Assembly (NCBI GenBank): GCA_023415725.1
Contig: JAEZJR010000181.1
Span: forward strand, 1 to 6,758
From: Acidobacteriota bacterium
Lineage (GTDB): Bacteria > Acidobacteriota > Blastocatellia > Pyrinomonadales > Pyrinomonadaceae
Direction: 5' to 3'
Length of the DNA stretch: 6,758 bases
The translations under genes were made by a program, and so were the position numbers. This document shows positions 1 through 6,324 of this stretch, in pieces. Every line of letters starts with the position of its first letter. Positions within the stretch are counted from its first letter, which is position 1. A model generated the notes under the pieces. The model was not told where the DNA came from, made no database searches, and saw only the letters and a program-made list of their open reading frames with translations.

Positions 1-69
1 TGCCCGCCGGAGCGTGATGCCGACTGCTTCCCCGCCGAGAAGGTGCAATTCAAACCGACCGGGAACTGA
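1..69 (+). CDS. C-terminal end of an unidentified protein (5' part outside window)
   Basis: Reading frame 1 is open from the first base to a TGA at 67-69 and would encode the last 22 residues of a protein ending in VQFKPTGN. Eighteen of the 22 codons end in G or C, which matches the strong third-position GC bias of the clear genes in this window and is why I take it as coding. The frame stops 40 bases before a strong hairpin (109-134), and a minus-strand frame converges from the other side, which fits the end of a transcription unit. The stretch includes two cysteines (residues 1 and 9 of the visible part) but is too short to identify a family. It could be a chance open frame, since only 22 codons can be seen. 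Confidence 0.5.
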   Translation, partial: CPPERDADCFPAEKVQFKPTGN

Positions 70-108
70 CTGTACGAGAAGCTATCTTTCGCACTCTCAC
101 TTCAAAAT

Positions 109-134
109 AGAAAGCCCGCTAAGGCGGGCTTTCT
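109..134. terminator. bidirectional intrinsic terminator between convergent genes
   Basis: There is a perfect 11-bp inverted repeat (109-119 with 124-134) around a 4-base TAAG loop. Its core is AAAGCCCGC/GCGGGCTTT. Read on the minus strand the stem is followed by CTATTTTG, a modest U-tract, so it can end transcripts from the minus-strand remnant at 154. On the plus strand the stem itself ends in CTTTCT, giving a weaker tail for the gene ending at 69. A degenerate copy of the same motif is at 6325-6344. Confidence 0.75.
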
Positions 135-153
135 GGATGGATTGGGCCGAGTG

Positions 154-498
154 CTATCTCGCGATGAAGTCGAGCCCGTCGAAGCTGTCGGTCGGGGAGA
201 ACAGGCGCGGTTCGAACGCGAGGCCCGCCCGTGTCTTTACCGTCACCACGTAAGGATCCCCCGCCGAGAGATCATTGACGATGTAGTATCCGAACGTGTT
301 CGTACGGGCGTATCTCACTGCACCGGACATGTCCGTGAAGCAAACCGTCGCTCCGTTCACGCCGCGTCCTATGCCGTTGGTGACGCGTCCGGTAACTCGC
401 ACCGGTGCCGGCGTTGACGTTTGCATCTCGAAAGCCCCGATGTCCGCCCCGTTCGATATATTCGCGTAAACGGCCCGGCTCTTCAGTGGGATATGGGC
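154..498 (-). pseudogene. C-terminal remnant of choice-of-anchor Q / carboxypeptidase-regulatory-like surface protein
   Basis: From the minus-strand ATG at 426 the frame encodes 90 residues. The same frame stays open another 24 codons upstream, to a TAG at 499-501, and these codons read RAVYANISNGADIGAFE before the Met. In Acidobacteria and related phyla, DIGAFE-type endings are typical of the end of the parallel beta-helix 'choice-of-anchor Q' domain of large secreted proteins. After it comes a beta-sandwich of the carboxypeptidase-regulatory-like type: VTGRVTNGIGRGVNGATV, then FGYYIVNDLSAGDPYVVTV. Such domains normally end proteins of many hundreds of residues. Here the N-terminal body is absent: two in-frame stops (505-507 and 499-501) and then the regulator gene ending at 523 lie upstream. 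No ribosome-binding site precedes the ATG. I infer a truncated leftover. The alternative is a small expressed 90-aa protein co-transcribed with the regulators. Confidence 0.65.
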
Positions 499-522
499 CT
501 AAAATTAACCTTTTGACCCTGC

Positions 523-2412
523 TCACCTCACCCCGGTGCGCCTGACCAGGTCATCGAATCTGGGATCCGACCGAAGCGGCTCGAGTGTCTTATCGAACCG
601 CATGTACGGAGCGTCGAAAGAACGGAAATTGACGGCCTTCTCCAACGACATGAATGCCTGTTCCCGGTCGCCCGTATAAGCGGACAGGATTGCCATGAAA
701 TAATGACCGGGCCAATATCCTTCCGGGACCTTCGCGGCAAGTTGCTTCTGATAAGCAGATAGAGCGGCGGGCCACCCCCCGGCACGATATGCGGCGTCCA
801 TCGGTTCGATCAAAGCGGCTCGGCCCTGGCGCATTCCCAGGTACCTCCTAAGGCTTTCGTACGCACGCGCGCCGTCCCCTTTAAGATGGTAAACCTGCCA
901 AAGAAAGGCATCCGGCCGATCGAGGTCAGGAGCCATCTCCTTCACCCATTCAAGCTGGGTCGCCGCCTCATCAAGCCGGTTCGCCATGAATAGCCCGGCG
1001 CCGTAGAAGAATTGGTGCTGGGCCGAGGCCGGGTTCAGGTTGATAGCTTCCCGCAGATGCTTCAACCCTTCCTCCGCCTGACCTGTTCGAACAAGCCACA
1101 GGCCGTACCACCGATGCGCGTGGTCGTTGGAGGGTGCGAGTTCCAGTGCCCTCCGGAAGTATTGATCCCCTTTGTCTAAGTCCCAATGATAGTCCGTAGA
1201 GACCAACGCCAGAGCGATGTATGCCTCGGCGTTGTCAGGGTCAAGTTCCAGAGCTCGCCTGATCGCCGGCTCCGCCACCTTGAACTCCACGTCCGGCGGG
1301 GATGCGTTTATGTGAGAGTTGGCGCAGTGTGCCTGACCTTTGCCCGCCCACGCCGCGGCGTAATTCGGGTCGATCGCGATCGCACGGTCGAAGGCGGCGA
1401 TCGCCTGCTCCGCGCTCGGCCCATCCTCCTTGTCCATCAGGTACAGCCCCTGCAGGTACGCGATGTAAGCTTCCTCGTTCGCCGTCCCGCGATTCGCCTT
1501 CGTCCTCGCCGGAGCGGCACCAAGCTGTCTTAAGATCCGCCCGCCAAAGTCCGCCGCTACCGCATCCTGCATCGCGAACTTCCCCGCGACGTCCAGTTCC
1601 GACTTCATCGTCTCGTCCACGCGGCCTGTCGAAACATTTATGAGTTGCCCGGTAACCCGCAGCTTCCCGTCCGCCGTCTGGTAAGTCGACGCGAGCACGT
1701 AATCTACCTGTTGCTCCCGCCCCACGGACATCGGGTCCTGATCCGTCCCGGCGTATCGACGCGTTACGCTCAGCGGCCGCACCAGCAGGTCCGGCGAGCC
1801 TGTAAGCCGCTGGATCATCGCGTCGGCGATACCGAGCTTCAAAACCTCATCGCCCTCCTTCGCGTCGATCGGCTGTACGGGCAGCACGAGAATGCTGAAT
1901 TGTTTTGGCGCACGCGAAGCCGGCGCGAACCAGGAGTAAAACCCGAACCCCACCGCTGCGCAGATGATCACCACGAAGGTCATGAGTACCGGCCGCGAGA
2001 ATATCTCCGCCCGCTCGACTGGCCGGTCCTCCGCTTCCGCCGGCACTACCTCGGGAGCGTGATGGCCGTTCCCGTTTGAGATCGGGCGCACGTCCGCGAC
2101 GAACCGGAACCCGTGCTTCTTGACGGTCTCGACGAACCTCGGCTCCCCGTTCTGGTCCCCCAGAGCGCGGCGAATGGCGTGGATCGATTTATTTAGATTG
2201 TTCTCCTCGACGAACGAACCCGCCCACACGCTATTTAATAGTTCATCTTTCTCGACCAACCTTCCCGCGTTGCGAACCAGCACGCTCAGCGTATCGAACG
2301 CTTTGTCCGGAAGAGCGATCCTTTCGCCCCCTTCGACCTGCACGAGTATCCGCTCTCGCACGTTCAGTCGATAGCCGCCGAACTCATACAACTCGTGGTT
2401 CACATCAGGCAT
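523..2412 (-). CDS. membrane-anchored winged-helix regulator with FlgO/TolB-like and TPR domains (downstream paralog)
   Basis: A 629-aa one-component regulator. Residues 8-106 form an OmpR/CadC-type winged helix (Trans_reg_C): YRLNVRER, then LPDKAFDTL, the recognition-helix region FVEENNLNKSIHAIRRALGD (67-86), and the wing ending VKKHGFRFV. A short polar linker (107-138) leads to one hydrophobic segment at 139-162 (PVLMTFVVIICAAVGFGFYSW). Residues 172-297 resemble the FlgO/TolB-like domain often found in such regulators (FSILVLPVQP, VDYVLASTYQ, VTGQLINV). From about 315 to 495 there are TPR-like helix pairs (AIAAFDRAIAIDPNYAAAWA, FRRALELAPSN, LREAINLNPASA). The conserved tail is LRSDPRFDDLVRR. 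The winged helix should be cytoplasmic and the rest outside the membrane. The start follows the upstream paralog's TAA after one codon, and the nearest purine-rich stretch (GAGG) is about 32 bases upstream, so translation is probably coupled. Function is assigned from domains only; the ligand and targets are unknown. Confidence 0.9.
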   Translation of the reverse strand: MPDVNHELYEFGGYRLNVRERILVQVEGGERIALPDKAFDTLSVLVRNAGRLVEKDELLNSVWAGSFVEENNLNKSIHAIRRALGDQNGEPRFVETVKKHGFRFVADVRPISNGNGHHAPEVVPAEAEDRPVERAEIFSRPVLMTFVVIICAAVGFGFYSWFAPASRAPKQFSILVLPVQPIDAKEGDEVLKLGIADAMIQRLTGSPDLLVRPLSVTRRYAGTDQDPMSVGREQQVDYVLASTYQTADGKLRVTGQLINVSTGRVDETMKSELDVAGKFAMQDAVAADFGGRILRQLGAAPARTKANRGTANEEAYIAYLQGLYLMDKEDGPSAEQAIAAFDRAIAIDPNYAAAWAGKGQAHCANSHINASPPDVEFKVAEPAIRRALELDPDNAEAYIALALVSTDYHWDLDKGDQYFRRALELAPSNDHAHRWYGLWLVRTGQAEEGLKHLREAINLNPASAQHQFFYGAGLFMANRLDEAATQLEWVKEMAPDLDRPDAFLWQVYHLKGDGARAYESLRRYLGMRQGRAALIEPMDAAYRAGGWPAALSAYQKQLAAKVPEGYWPGHYFMAILSAYTGDREQAFMSLEKAVNFRSFDAPYMRFDKTLEPLRSDPRFDDLVRRTGVR

Positions 2413-2415
2413 AAC

Positions 2416-4467
2416 TTACTTGGATTCGACGCGCCGAACCAGGTCCTCAAATCGCGGGTCGCCGCGCAGCGAGTCGAGACGCGGCTCGAACTGCAGATGG
2501 GTCATCCAAAATTCTCGCCGCGCGTAAGACTTTTCCAGAAATTCCATCGCGGTGTCTTTGTCGCCTATCTGAGCATGGATCGCCGCGATTATGAATTGAT
2601 GTTCGACCGGATTCTCTCTATTCCTTTTCGCTTGCTCATGCATCACGCCCGGCCAGCCCGAGGTCTTGTAGATCGATTCATAGAGCTGCACGGCTTGTGC
2701 GTCCGTGTTGGCTATCTGCAAATCGGCCGATCTCAAATATCTCATCCATCGCTCGTAGGCCTGCTCGGGAGGTTCAGCTGTCATCAATGCCCCGGAATTT
2801 TGCCAATACAATCTAAAGGCGTTGCCCGGGTTCAGTTCGGCGATCCTGTCCATCTGCCTGAAAGCCTCGTCGTATCGGCGGGCGAGGGTCAGGCATGTTA
2901 GATAGACGATCTGATGGAAATAGGACGTCGGTTCCAGCTCTATAGCCGTCCTAAGTTCGGAGATCGCTTCGTCGAAACGCCCCCGAGTCATCAAGAACCG
3001 CCCGTAGGTATTGTGAGCCAATGGTGAGCCCGGCTTCAGCTCGATGCTACGCTTGCACGCAGCTTCAGCGCCGACAAAATCATATTCGTAATACATTTTG
3101 TTGTCGCACAGCGCGCTGTGTGCCTCGGAAACAGTATTATCCAGCGATAGCGCCCTATTGATCGCGTCCATTGATCTTCGCGTCTCGTCGTGGATGTTCG
3201 TCTGGGCGACATCGCCCAAATTGATGAGATATCGATGTGCGTGTGCGAGGCCCGCCCACGCCCGCGCGTAATTCGGGTCGATCCGGACCGCTTGCTCGAG
3301 GACCTCCACCGCTTTTAGGGCATCGGCTCGGGTCCTCCGATCGTAAAAATACATCCCCTGCAGGTAAAGTCGGTAGGCTTCTTCGCTGCCTGTTCCTCGC
3401 GCGCTCTCAGGAGTTCCTGATGTGGATGCGAAACGCGATTCCAGGCGTTTCCCGACCTCGTCCGCCACCGCATCCTGGATCGCGAAAATGTCGCTCAATT
3501 CCTTTTCGGATTTGTACGTCTCTTCGATTTGCCCGTTCGCGACATTCAAGAGCTGTGACGTGACGCGGATTCGCCCGTTCGCCAATTGGTAATTCGACGT
3601 CAGAACGTAATCGACCTTCTGTTCGCGGCCCGCAGCCAGCGGATCCTGTTCGATGTCGGCGTATTTGCGGATCGCGCTCAGCGGCCGAACCGAGAACCCA
3701 TTGATCGTCCCTATCCTTTGGATCAATGAATCGGCGATCCCGATCTCATACAATTCGTCCCGCCCCGCCGTGCTGATAGGCTTCAACGGCAAAATAGCGA
3801 TCGACCTCTTGCCGCCGGCAAGCCCACTGTCCGGATCACCTAAAAGATAAAACCAAAGCCCGATCGCTCCCGCGACCACGGCGAGTGCTAACAGGGCAAC
3901 GTAAAGAACGGGCCGCCGCGAAGTCGATACCCGCCCCGGTTGCACTGCTGTGAGTTCCGGAAAGTGAACCGGCTCCGTCACTGCTGGCAGATCGGCGGGT
4001 GACGTTTCTGCCTCCTCGAGGACCGCCGGAACCGCACCCCCAGAACGCCGGACGAGATGTGGAAATTCCCGCACCGAACCCATTTGCCCCTGCCCGTCCA
4101 GCATGGAGCCCGGTCGCCGCTCTTCCGCTTCGACGGGGCGGGGCGGGTCGGCCTTCGTGACCGGAGCCACGAACCGGAACCCGTGTTTCTTCACCGTCTC
4201 GACGAACTTCGGCTGCCCGTTCTGGTCCCCCAGGGCCCGGCGTATGGCATGGATCGATTTGTTGAGGTTGTTCTCCTCCACGAACGCGTCCGCCCACACG
4301 CTGCTCAAGATCTCCTCTTTCCCGACCAGTTTCCCTGCATTCCGGACCAGTACGCAAAGGGTGTCGAACGCCTTGTCCGGCAGCGACACGCGCCCCCCGC
4401 CGCTGCGTTCGAGCACTCGCTCGCGCACGTTCAGACGGAAATCGGCGAATTCGTAAATTTCTGACAT
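2416..4467 (-). CDS. membrane-anchored winged-helix regulator with FlgO/TolB-like and TPR domains (upstream paralog)
   Basis: A 683-aa one-component regulator and paralog of the next gene. Residues 4-102 are an OmpR/CadC-type winged helix. From LPDKAFDTL to HGFRFVA it differs from the neighbour at only 10 of 73 residues, and 62-84 (FVEENNLNKSIHAIRRALGD plus QNG) is identical. The linker (103-184) is about 80 residues, rich in Pro, Glu and Arg, against about 30 in the paralog, which accounts for most of the length difference. The transmembrane segment is at 186-209 (RPVLYVALLALAVVAGAIGL onwards), preceded by RR, which supports an inside N-terminus. The FlgO/TolB-like domain is at 220-345 (SIAILPLKPI, VDYVLTSNYQ) and TPR-like repeats run from about 365 to 545 (VLEQAVRIDPNYARAWAGLA, CKRSIELKPGSPLAHNTYGR, LRTAIELEPTS). 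It ends LRGDPRFEDLVRRVESK. The start was chosen because MSEIYEF aligns with the paralog; no clear Shine-Dalgarno sequence precedes it (CCTGACCCG-ATG). It is the first gene of the minus-strand unit and is divergent from the haloperoxidase gene. Confidence 0.9.
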   Translation of the reverse strand: MSEIYEFADFRLNVRERVLERSGGGRVSLPDKAFDTLCVLVRNAGKLVGKEEILSSVWADAFVEENNLNKSIHAIRRALGDQNGQPKFVETVKKHGFRFVAPVTKADPPRPVEAEERRPGSMLDGQGQMGSVREFPHLVRRSGGAVPAVLEEAETSPADLPAVTEPVHFPELTAVQPGRVSTSRRPVLYVALLALAVVAGAIGLWFYLLGDPDSGLAGGKRSIAILPLKPISTAGRDELYEIGIADSLIQRIGTINGFSVRPLSAIRKYADIEQDPLAAGREQKVDYVLTSNYQLANGRIRVTSQLLNVANGQIEETYKSEKELSDIFAIQDAVADEVGKRLESRFASTSGTPESARGTGSEEAYRLYLQGMYFYDRRTRADALKAVEVLEQAVRIDPNYARAWAGLAHAHRYLINLGDVAQTNIHDETRRSMDAINRALSLDNTVSEAHSALCDNKMYYEYDFVGAEAACKRSIELKPGSPLAHNTYGRFLMTRGRFDEAISELRTAIELEPTSYFHQIVYLTCLTLARRYDEAFRQMDRIAELNPGNAFRLYWQNSGALMTAEPPEQAYERWMRYLRSADLQIANTDAQAVQLYESIYKTSGWPGVMHEQAKRNRENPVEHQFIIAAIHAQIGDKDTAMEFLEKSYARREFWMTHLQFEPRLDSLRGDPRFEDLVRRVESK

Positions 4468-4522
4468 CGGGTCAGGAAACGACTAAACCCTTAGAATAAC
4501 GGCACTTACGCTGTGGGACCGT

Positions 4523-4541
4523 TTACGGAATGCTCACGGAA
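4523..4541. promoter_or_regulatory. direct repeats with 11-bp period, candidate winged-helix regulator operator
   Basis: TTACGGAA (4523-4530) and TCACGGAA (4534-4541) match at 7 of 8 positions and start exactly 11 bases apart; on the minus strand they read TTCCGTGA-gca-TTCCGTAA. Tandem half-sites at about one helical turn are the usual target layout of OmpR/PhoB-class winged helices, the class encoded by the adjacent gene. The repeats lie 56-74 bases upstream of that gene's start, so autoregulation is the simplest reading. This is inferred from pattern and position only. Confidence 0.4.
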
Positions 4542-4572
4542 CGCAAAATTCAAGCAAACCGAAAGATTCAGA

Positions 4573-4588
4573 TGCCTATTTATAGGCA
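4573..4588. promoter_or_regulatory. perfect 16-bp palindrome with AT-rich centre (candidate operator or promoter core)
   Basis: TGCCTAT-TT-ATAGGCA has 7-bp perfect arms around TT. Its minus strand contains TATAAA (4579-4584), a 5-of-6 match to a sigma-70 -10 box, about 112 bases upstream of the regulator start. An 18-base spacer would place a poor -35 match (TTCGCC, 4603-4608). The palindrome could be a dimeric repressor site overlapping this -10 box, or a small hairpin in a leader transcript. The -35 is weak, so the promoter assignment is tentative. Confidence 0.35.
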
Positions 4589-4756
4589 ATCTTGTCTGCA
4601 CGGGCGAACGAGGCACTTCCTCAAGCGACAAGAGCATGCGATCGGTCTGGGAATTCTAGCACCGAGTCCGCTTCGCTAACAAGATTTTTGTGCCGTCCGC
4701 TCCTTCAGCCCGGCCGCCCTTGGAAGGGGAAAGCCGGGGCCAGATCCCGAATCGAT

Positions 4757-4762
4757 AGGAGA
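4757..4762 (+). promoter_or_regulatory. ribosome-binding site that fixes the haloperoxidase-like start at 4769
   Basis: AGGAGA lies 6 bases before the ATG at 4769. It is a good Shine-Dalgarno match at normal spacing, and that ATG is immediately followed by a signal peptide. The alternative in-frame ATG at 4592 has no such combination. Confidence 0.8.
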
Positions 4763-4768
4763 ACCGAA

Positions 4769-6013
4769 ATGAAGCTTAAGATACAGACCCTTTCCTTATT
4801 CTTAGTTCTTACCTTGCTGACAGCGGCCCCGGCCGTCTCGCGTGCGGACGTCGTCACCGACTGGAACCTGATCACGGTCAATGCGACCAACACCGCCCCG
4901 GCACGCCCGGGCCCGTCAAACCTGCTGGACATCGCTGCCGTCCAACTCGCGGTTTACGACGCCGTCCAGGCTTACGAGCACGACTACCGGCCGTACTGCA
5001 CCGACATACCTAACGCCTCCGGATCCCCCGAGGCCGCCGCCGCCCGGGCCGCCTATGACGTACTGAGGGCACGCCTCACTTCCGCCGCACAGATCGACTT
5101 CATCGACGCCGCCTACGCCAATTATCTTTCGACGAAAGGCATTTCGCCGGTGGATGAAGGAAGAGATGTCGGCATCGCCGCCGCGGCCTGCATCAATGCG
5201 ATGCGTACGGATGACGGCAGCTTCCCGGTCGGATATCCGCCCTTCTTCGGGGGCACTGGCTTAGGCGAATGGCAGCCGACCACCGCCGGCACATCGATGG
5301 CGACGCCCTGGCTCGCGTTCGTCACACCGTACACGATAAAGAGCTCGTCGCAGTTCCGCCCCGGCCCGCCGCCCGCTCTCGGCAGCCCCGAGTACACCCG
5401 CGATTACAACGAGGTGAAGTCCATCGGGGCCAAGTTCAGCACAACGCGAACGCAGGAACAGACCGACGTTGGGAACTTCTGGAACCTAAACTATCAATCC
5501 GTGATCAACAACATGCTCCGCGACCTGAGCACCGAGCACATCGACAACATCAGCGACAGTTCGCGCTTCTTCGCTTTAACGAGTTCGGCAACAGCCGACG
5601 CGATCATCGCAGCTTGGGATAGCAAACGCACCTATTACTTCTGGCGTCCGATCACGGCGATCCACAACGGCGACCTTGATGGCAACGCGAAGACCGAAAG
5701 CGACCCCTCATGGGATTCCCTCTTCCCGGCCCCGCCGTACCCCGACTACACCTCGGGTGCCAACGCCGTTATGGCCGCGTCCACCCGTGCGGCGCAGCTC
5801 TTCTTCGGCGAGAACGAAATGACCGTCGTGGTGAAGAAAACCCCGAACGGCCCGTCCCGAACCTTTTCGAAATTCACCGCCGTCCGTGACGAAGTGGTCG
5901 AGGCCCGCATCTACGGCGGCATCCACTTCCGCTTCGCCGACACCGCCGCCCGCAAACAGGGCGAACACATCGCTCAATGGGCCAACGGCCATTACTTTCG
6001 CCCCGTCGAATAA
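4769..6013 (+). CDS. secreted vanadium-dependent haloperoxidase / PAP2-superfamily protein lacking the acid-base His
   Basis: A 414-aa protein. Residues 1-26 form a signal peptide (KLK, then LSLFLVLTLLTAAPAV, likely cut after SRA), so it is exported. The N-terminal part has the helical pattern usual in bacterial vanadium haloperoxidases (DWNLITVNAT, LLDIAAVQLAVYDAVQAYEH). The vanadate pocket is recognisable: K286 and R293 in KRTYYFWRP (K-x6-RP), S329 and G330 in PDYTSGAN, and R380 and H386 in RIYGGIH (R-x5-H). Spacings inside the first and third motifs equal those of fungal vanadium chloroperoxidase. The second motif is normally PSGH; here it is TSGA, so the acid-base histidine is Ala331 (codon 5759-5761, GCC). 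Vanadate or phosphate binding therefore looks possible, but halide oxidation may be impaired or absent. Bacterial relatives oxidise halides with peroxide or act as acid phosphatases. Whether the alanine marks a non-peroxidase subfamily cannot be decided here. It is divergent from the regulator pair and ends with hairpins downstream. Confidence 0.85.
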   Translation: MKLKIQTLSLFLVLTLLTAAPAVSRADVVTDWNLITVNATNTAPARPGPSNLLDIAAVQLAVYDAVQAYEHDYRPYCTDIPNASGSPEAAAARAAYDVLRARLTSAAQIDFIDAAYANYLSTKGISPVDEGRDVGIAAAACINAMRTDDGSFPVGYPPFFGGTGLGEWQPTTAGTSMATPWLAFVTPYTIKSSSQFRPGPPPALGSPEYTRDYNEVKSIGAKFSTTRTQEQTDVGNFWNLNYQSVINNMLRDLSTEHIDNISDSSRFFALTSSATADAIIAAWDSKRTYYFWRPITAIHNGDLDGNAKTESDPSWDSLFPAPPYPDYTSGANAVMAASTRAAQLFFGENEMTVVVKKTPNGPSRTFSKFTAVRDEVVEARIYGGIHFRFADTAARKQGEHIAQWANGHYFRPVE

Positions 6014-6028
6014 CTTGAGAGCACTTTC

Positions 6029-6085
6029 GGCCGGCACCATCTCCCCGGCCGCATCGAGCCGCTCGATCACGGAATCGAGCGGCTC
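6029..6085 (+). terminator. tandem hairpins downstream of the haloperoxidase-like gene
   Basis: Two inverted repeats follow the TAA at 6011-6013. The first is GGCCGG (6029-6034) with CCGGCC (6045-6050). The second is a perfect 12-bp stem (6056-6067 with 6074-6085, GAGCCGCTCGAT/ATCGAGCGGCTC) with the 6-base loop CACGGA. No U-tract follows (CCCAACCCTCTTC), so this is either an atypical terminator or an mRNA 3'-end stabiliser rather than a standard intrinsic terminator. Confidence 0.45.
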
Positions 6086-6280
6086 CCCAACCCTCTTCGC
6101 CCCCAAACTCGACGGCCCCTCCCGCGACGTCAACGAATGAAAACGCCCGCAGCCGAGGGAGGCGACCGGAACCGAGAGCTCCGACTGGAGCCGTAGGCGT
6201 CCCGCCCACATTCGCTCGAAGTGCGAAAACGTACCCGGCCTCTCGCCCCACAAGATCCGCCGACACTTTCATTAGCATAG

Positions 6281-6300
6281 CCACGCCCTGAAGGGCGGTG
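6281..6300. repeat. REP-like palindrome
   Basis: CCACGCCCT and AGGGCgGTGG pair as a 9-bp stem with one bulged G, around GA. GC-rich imperfect palindromes with a CCACGCCCT/AGGGCGTGG core are typical of REP-type elements scattered between bacterial genes, often mobilised by RAYT transposases. No RAYT gene is in this window, and repetition elsewhere in the genome cannot be seen from here. Confidence 0.4.
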
Positions 6301-6324
6301 GTCCCCATCCACCCAAGAACCAAA

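Larger units (their letters stand above)
4468..4768. promoter_or_regulatory. divergent intergenic region between regulator pair and haloperoxidase-like gene
   Basis: This 301-base non-coding stretch should hold the promoters of both the minus-strand regulators and the plus-strand secreted protein. An in-frame ATG at 4592 would extend the haloperoxidase frame by 59 residues. Those residues (SARANEALPQATRACDRSGN and on) show no domain and would bury the signal peptide, so I treat the stretch as untranslated. It contains the direct repeats at 4523-4541, the palindrome at 4573-4588 and the ribosome-binding site at 4757-4762. No convincing plus-strand -35/-10 pair was found by eye. Confidence 0.6.

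Noticed and set aside
272..526. 84-aa minus-strand open frame overlapping the regulator stop and the remnant
   Set aside because: The frame carrying the DIGAFE and carboxypeptidase-regulatory-like motifs is the meaningful one; this alternative frame has no recognisable content.
1645..2079. 144-aa plus-strand open frame antisense to the downstream regulator
   Set aside because: It is a shadow frame. The translation is Arg/His-rich with no motif, and the minus-strand protein explains the sequence fully.
2395..2901. 168-aa plus-strand open frame opposite the end of the upstream regulator
   Set aside because: It lies entirely antisense to a strongly supported coding region and arises from that gene's GC-rich codon pattern. 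Its translation shows no domain.
4057..4464. Plus-strand open frames antisense to the winged-helix domain of the upstream regulator
   Set aside because: A matching antisense frame appears opposite the paralog's winged helix (2120-2374), as expected when the sense sequence is duplicated; neither has its own ribosome-binding site or domain.
4592..4768. Upstream ATG extending the haloperoxidase-like frame by 59 residues
   Set aside because: The extension has no recognisable domain and lacks a suitable ribosome-binding site. It would also place the clear signal peptide internally. The ATG at 4769 has AGGAGA 6 bases before it.
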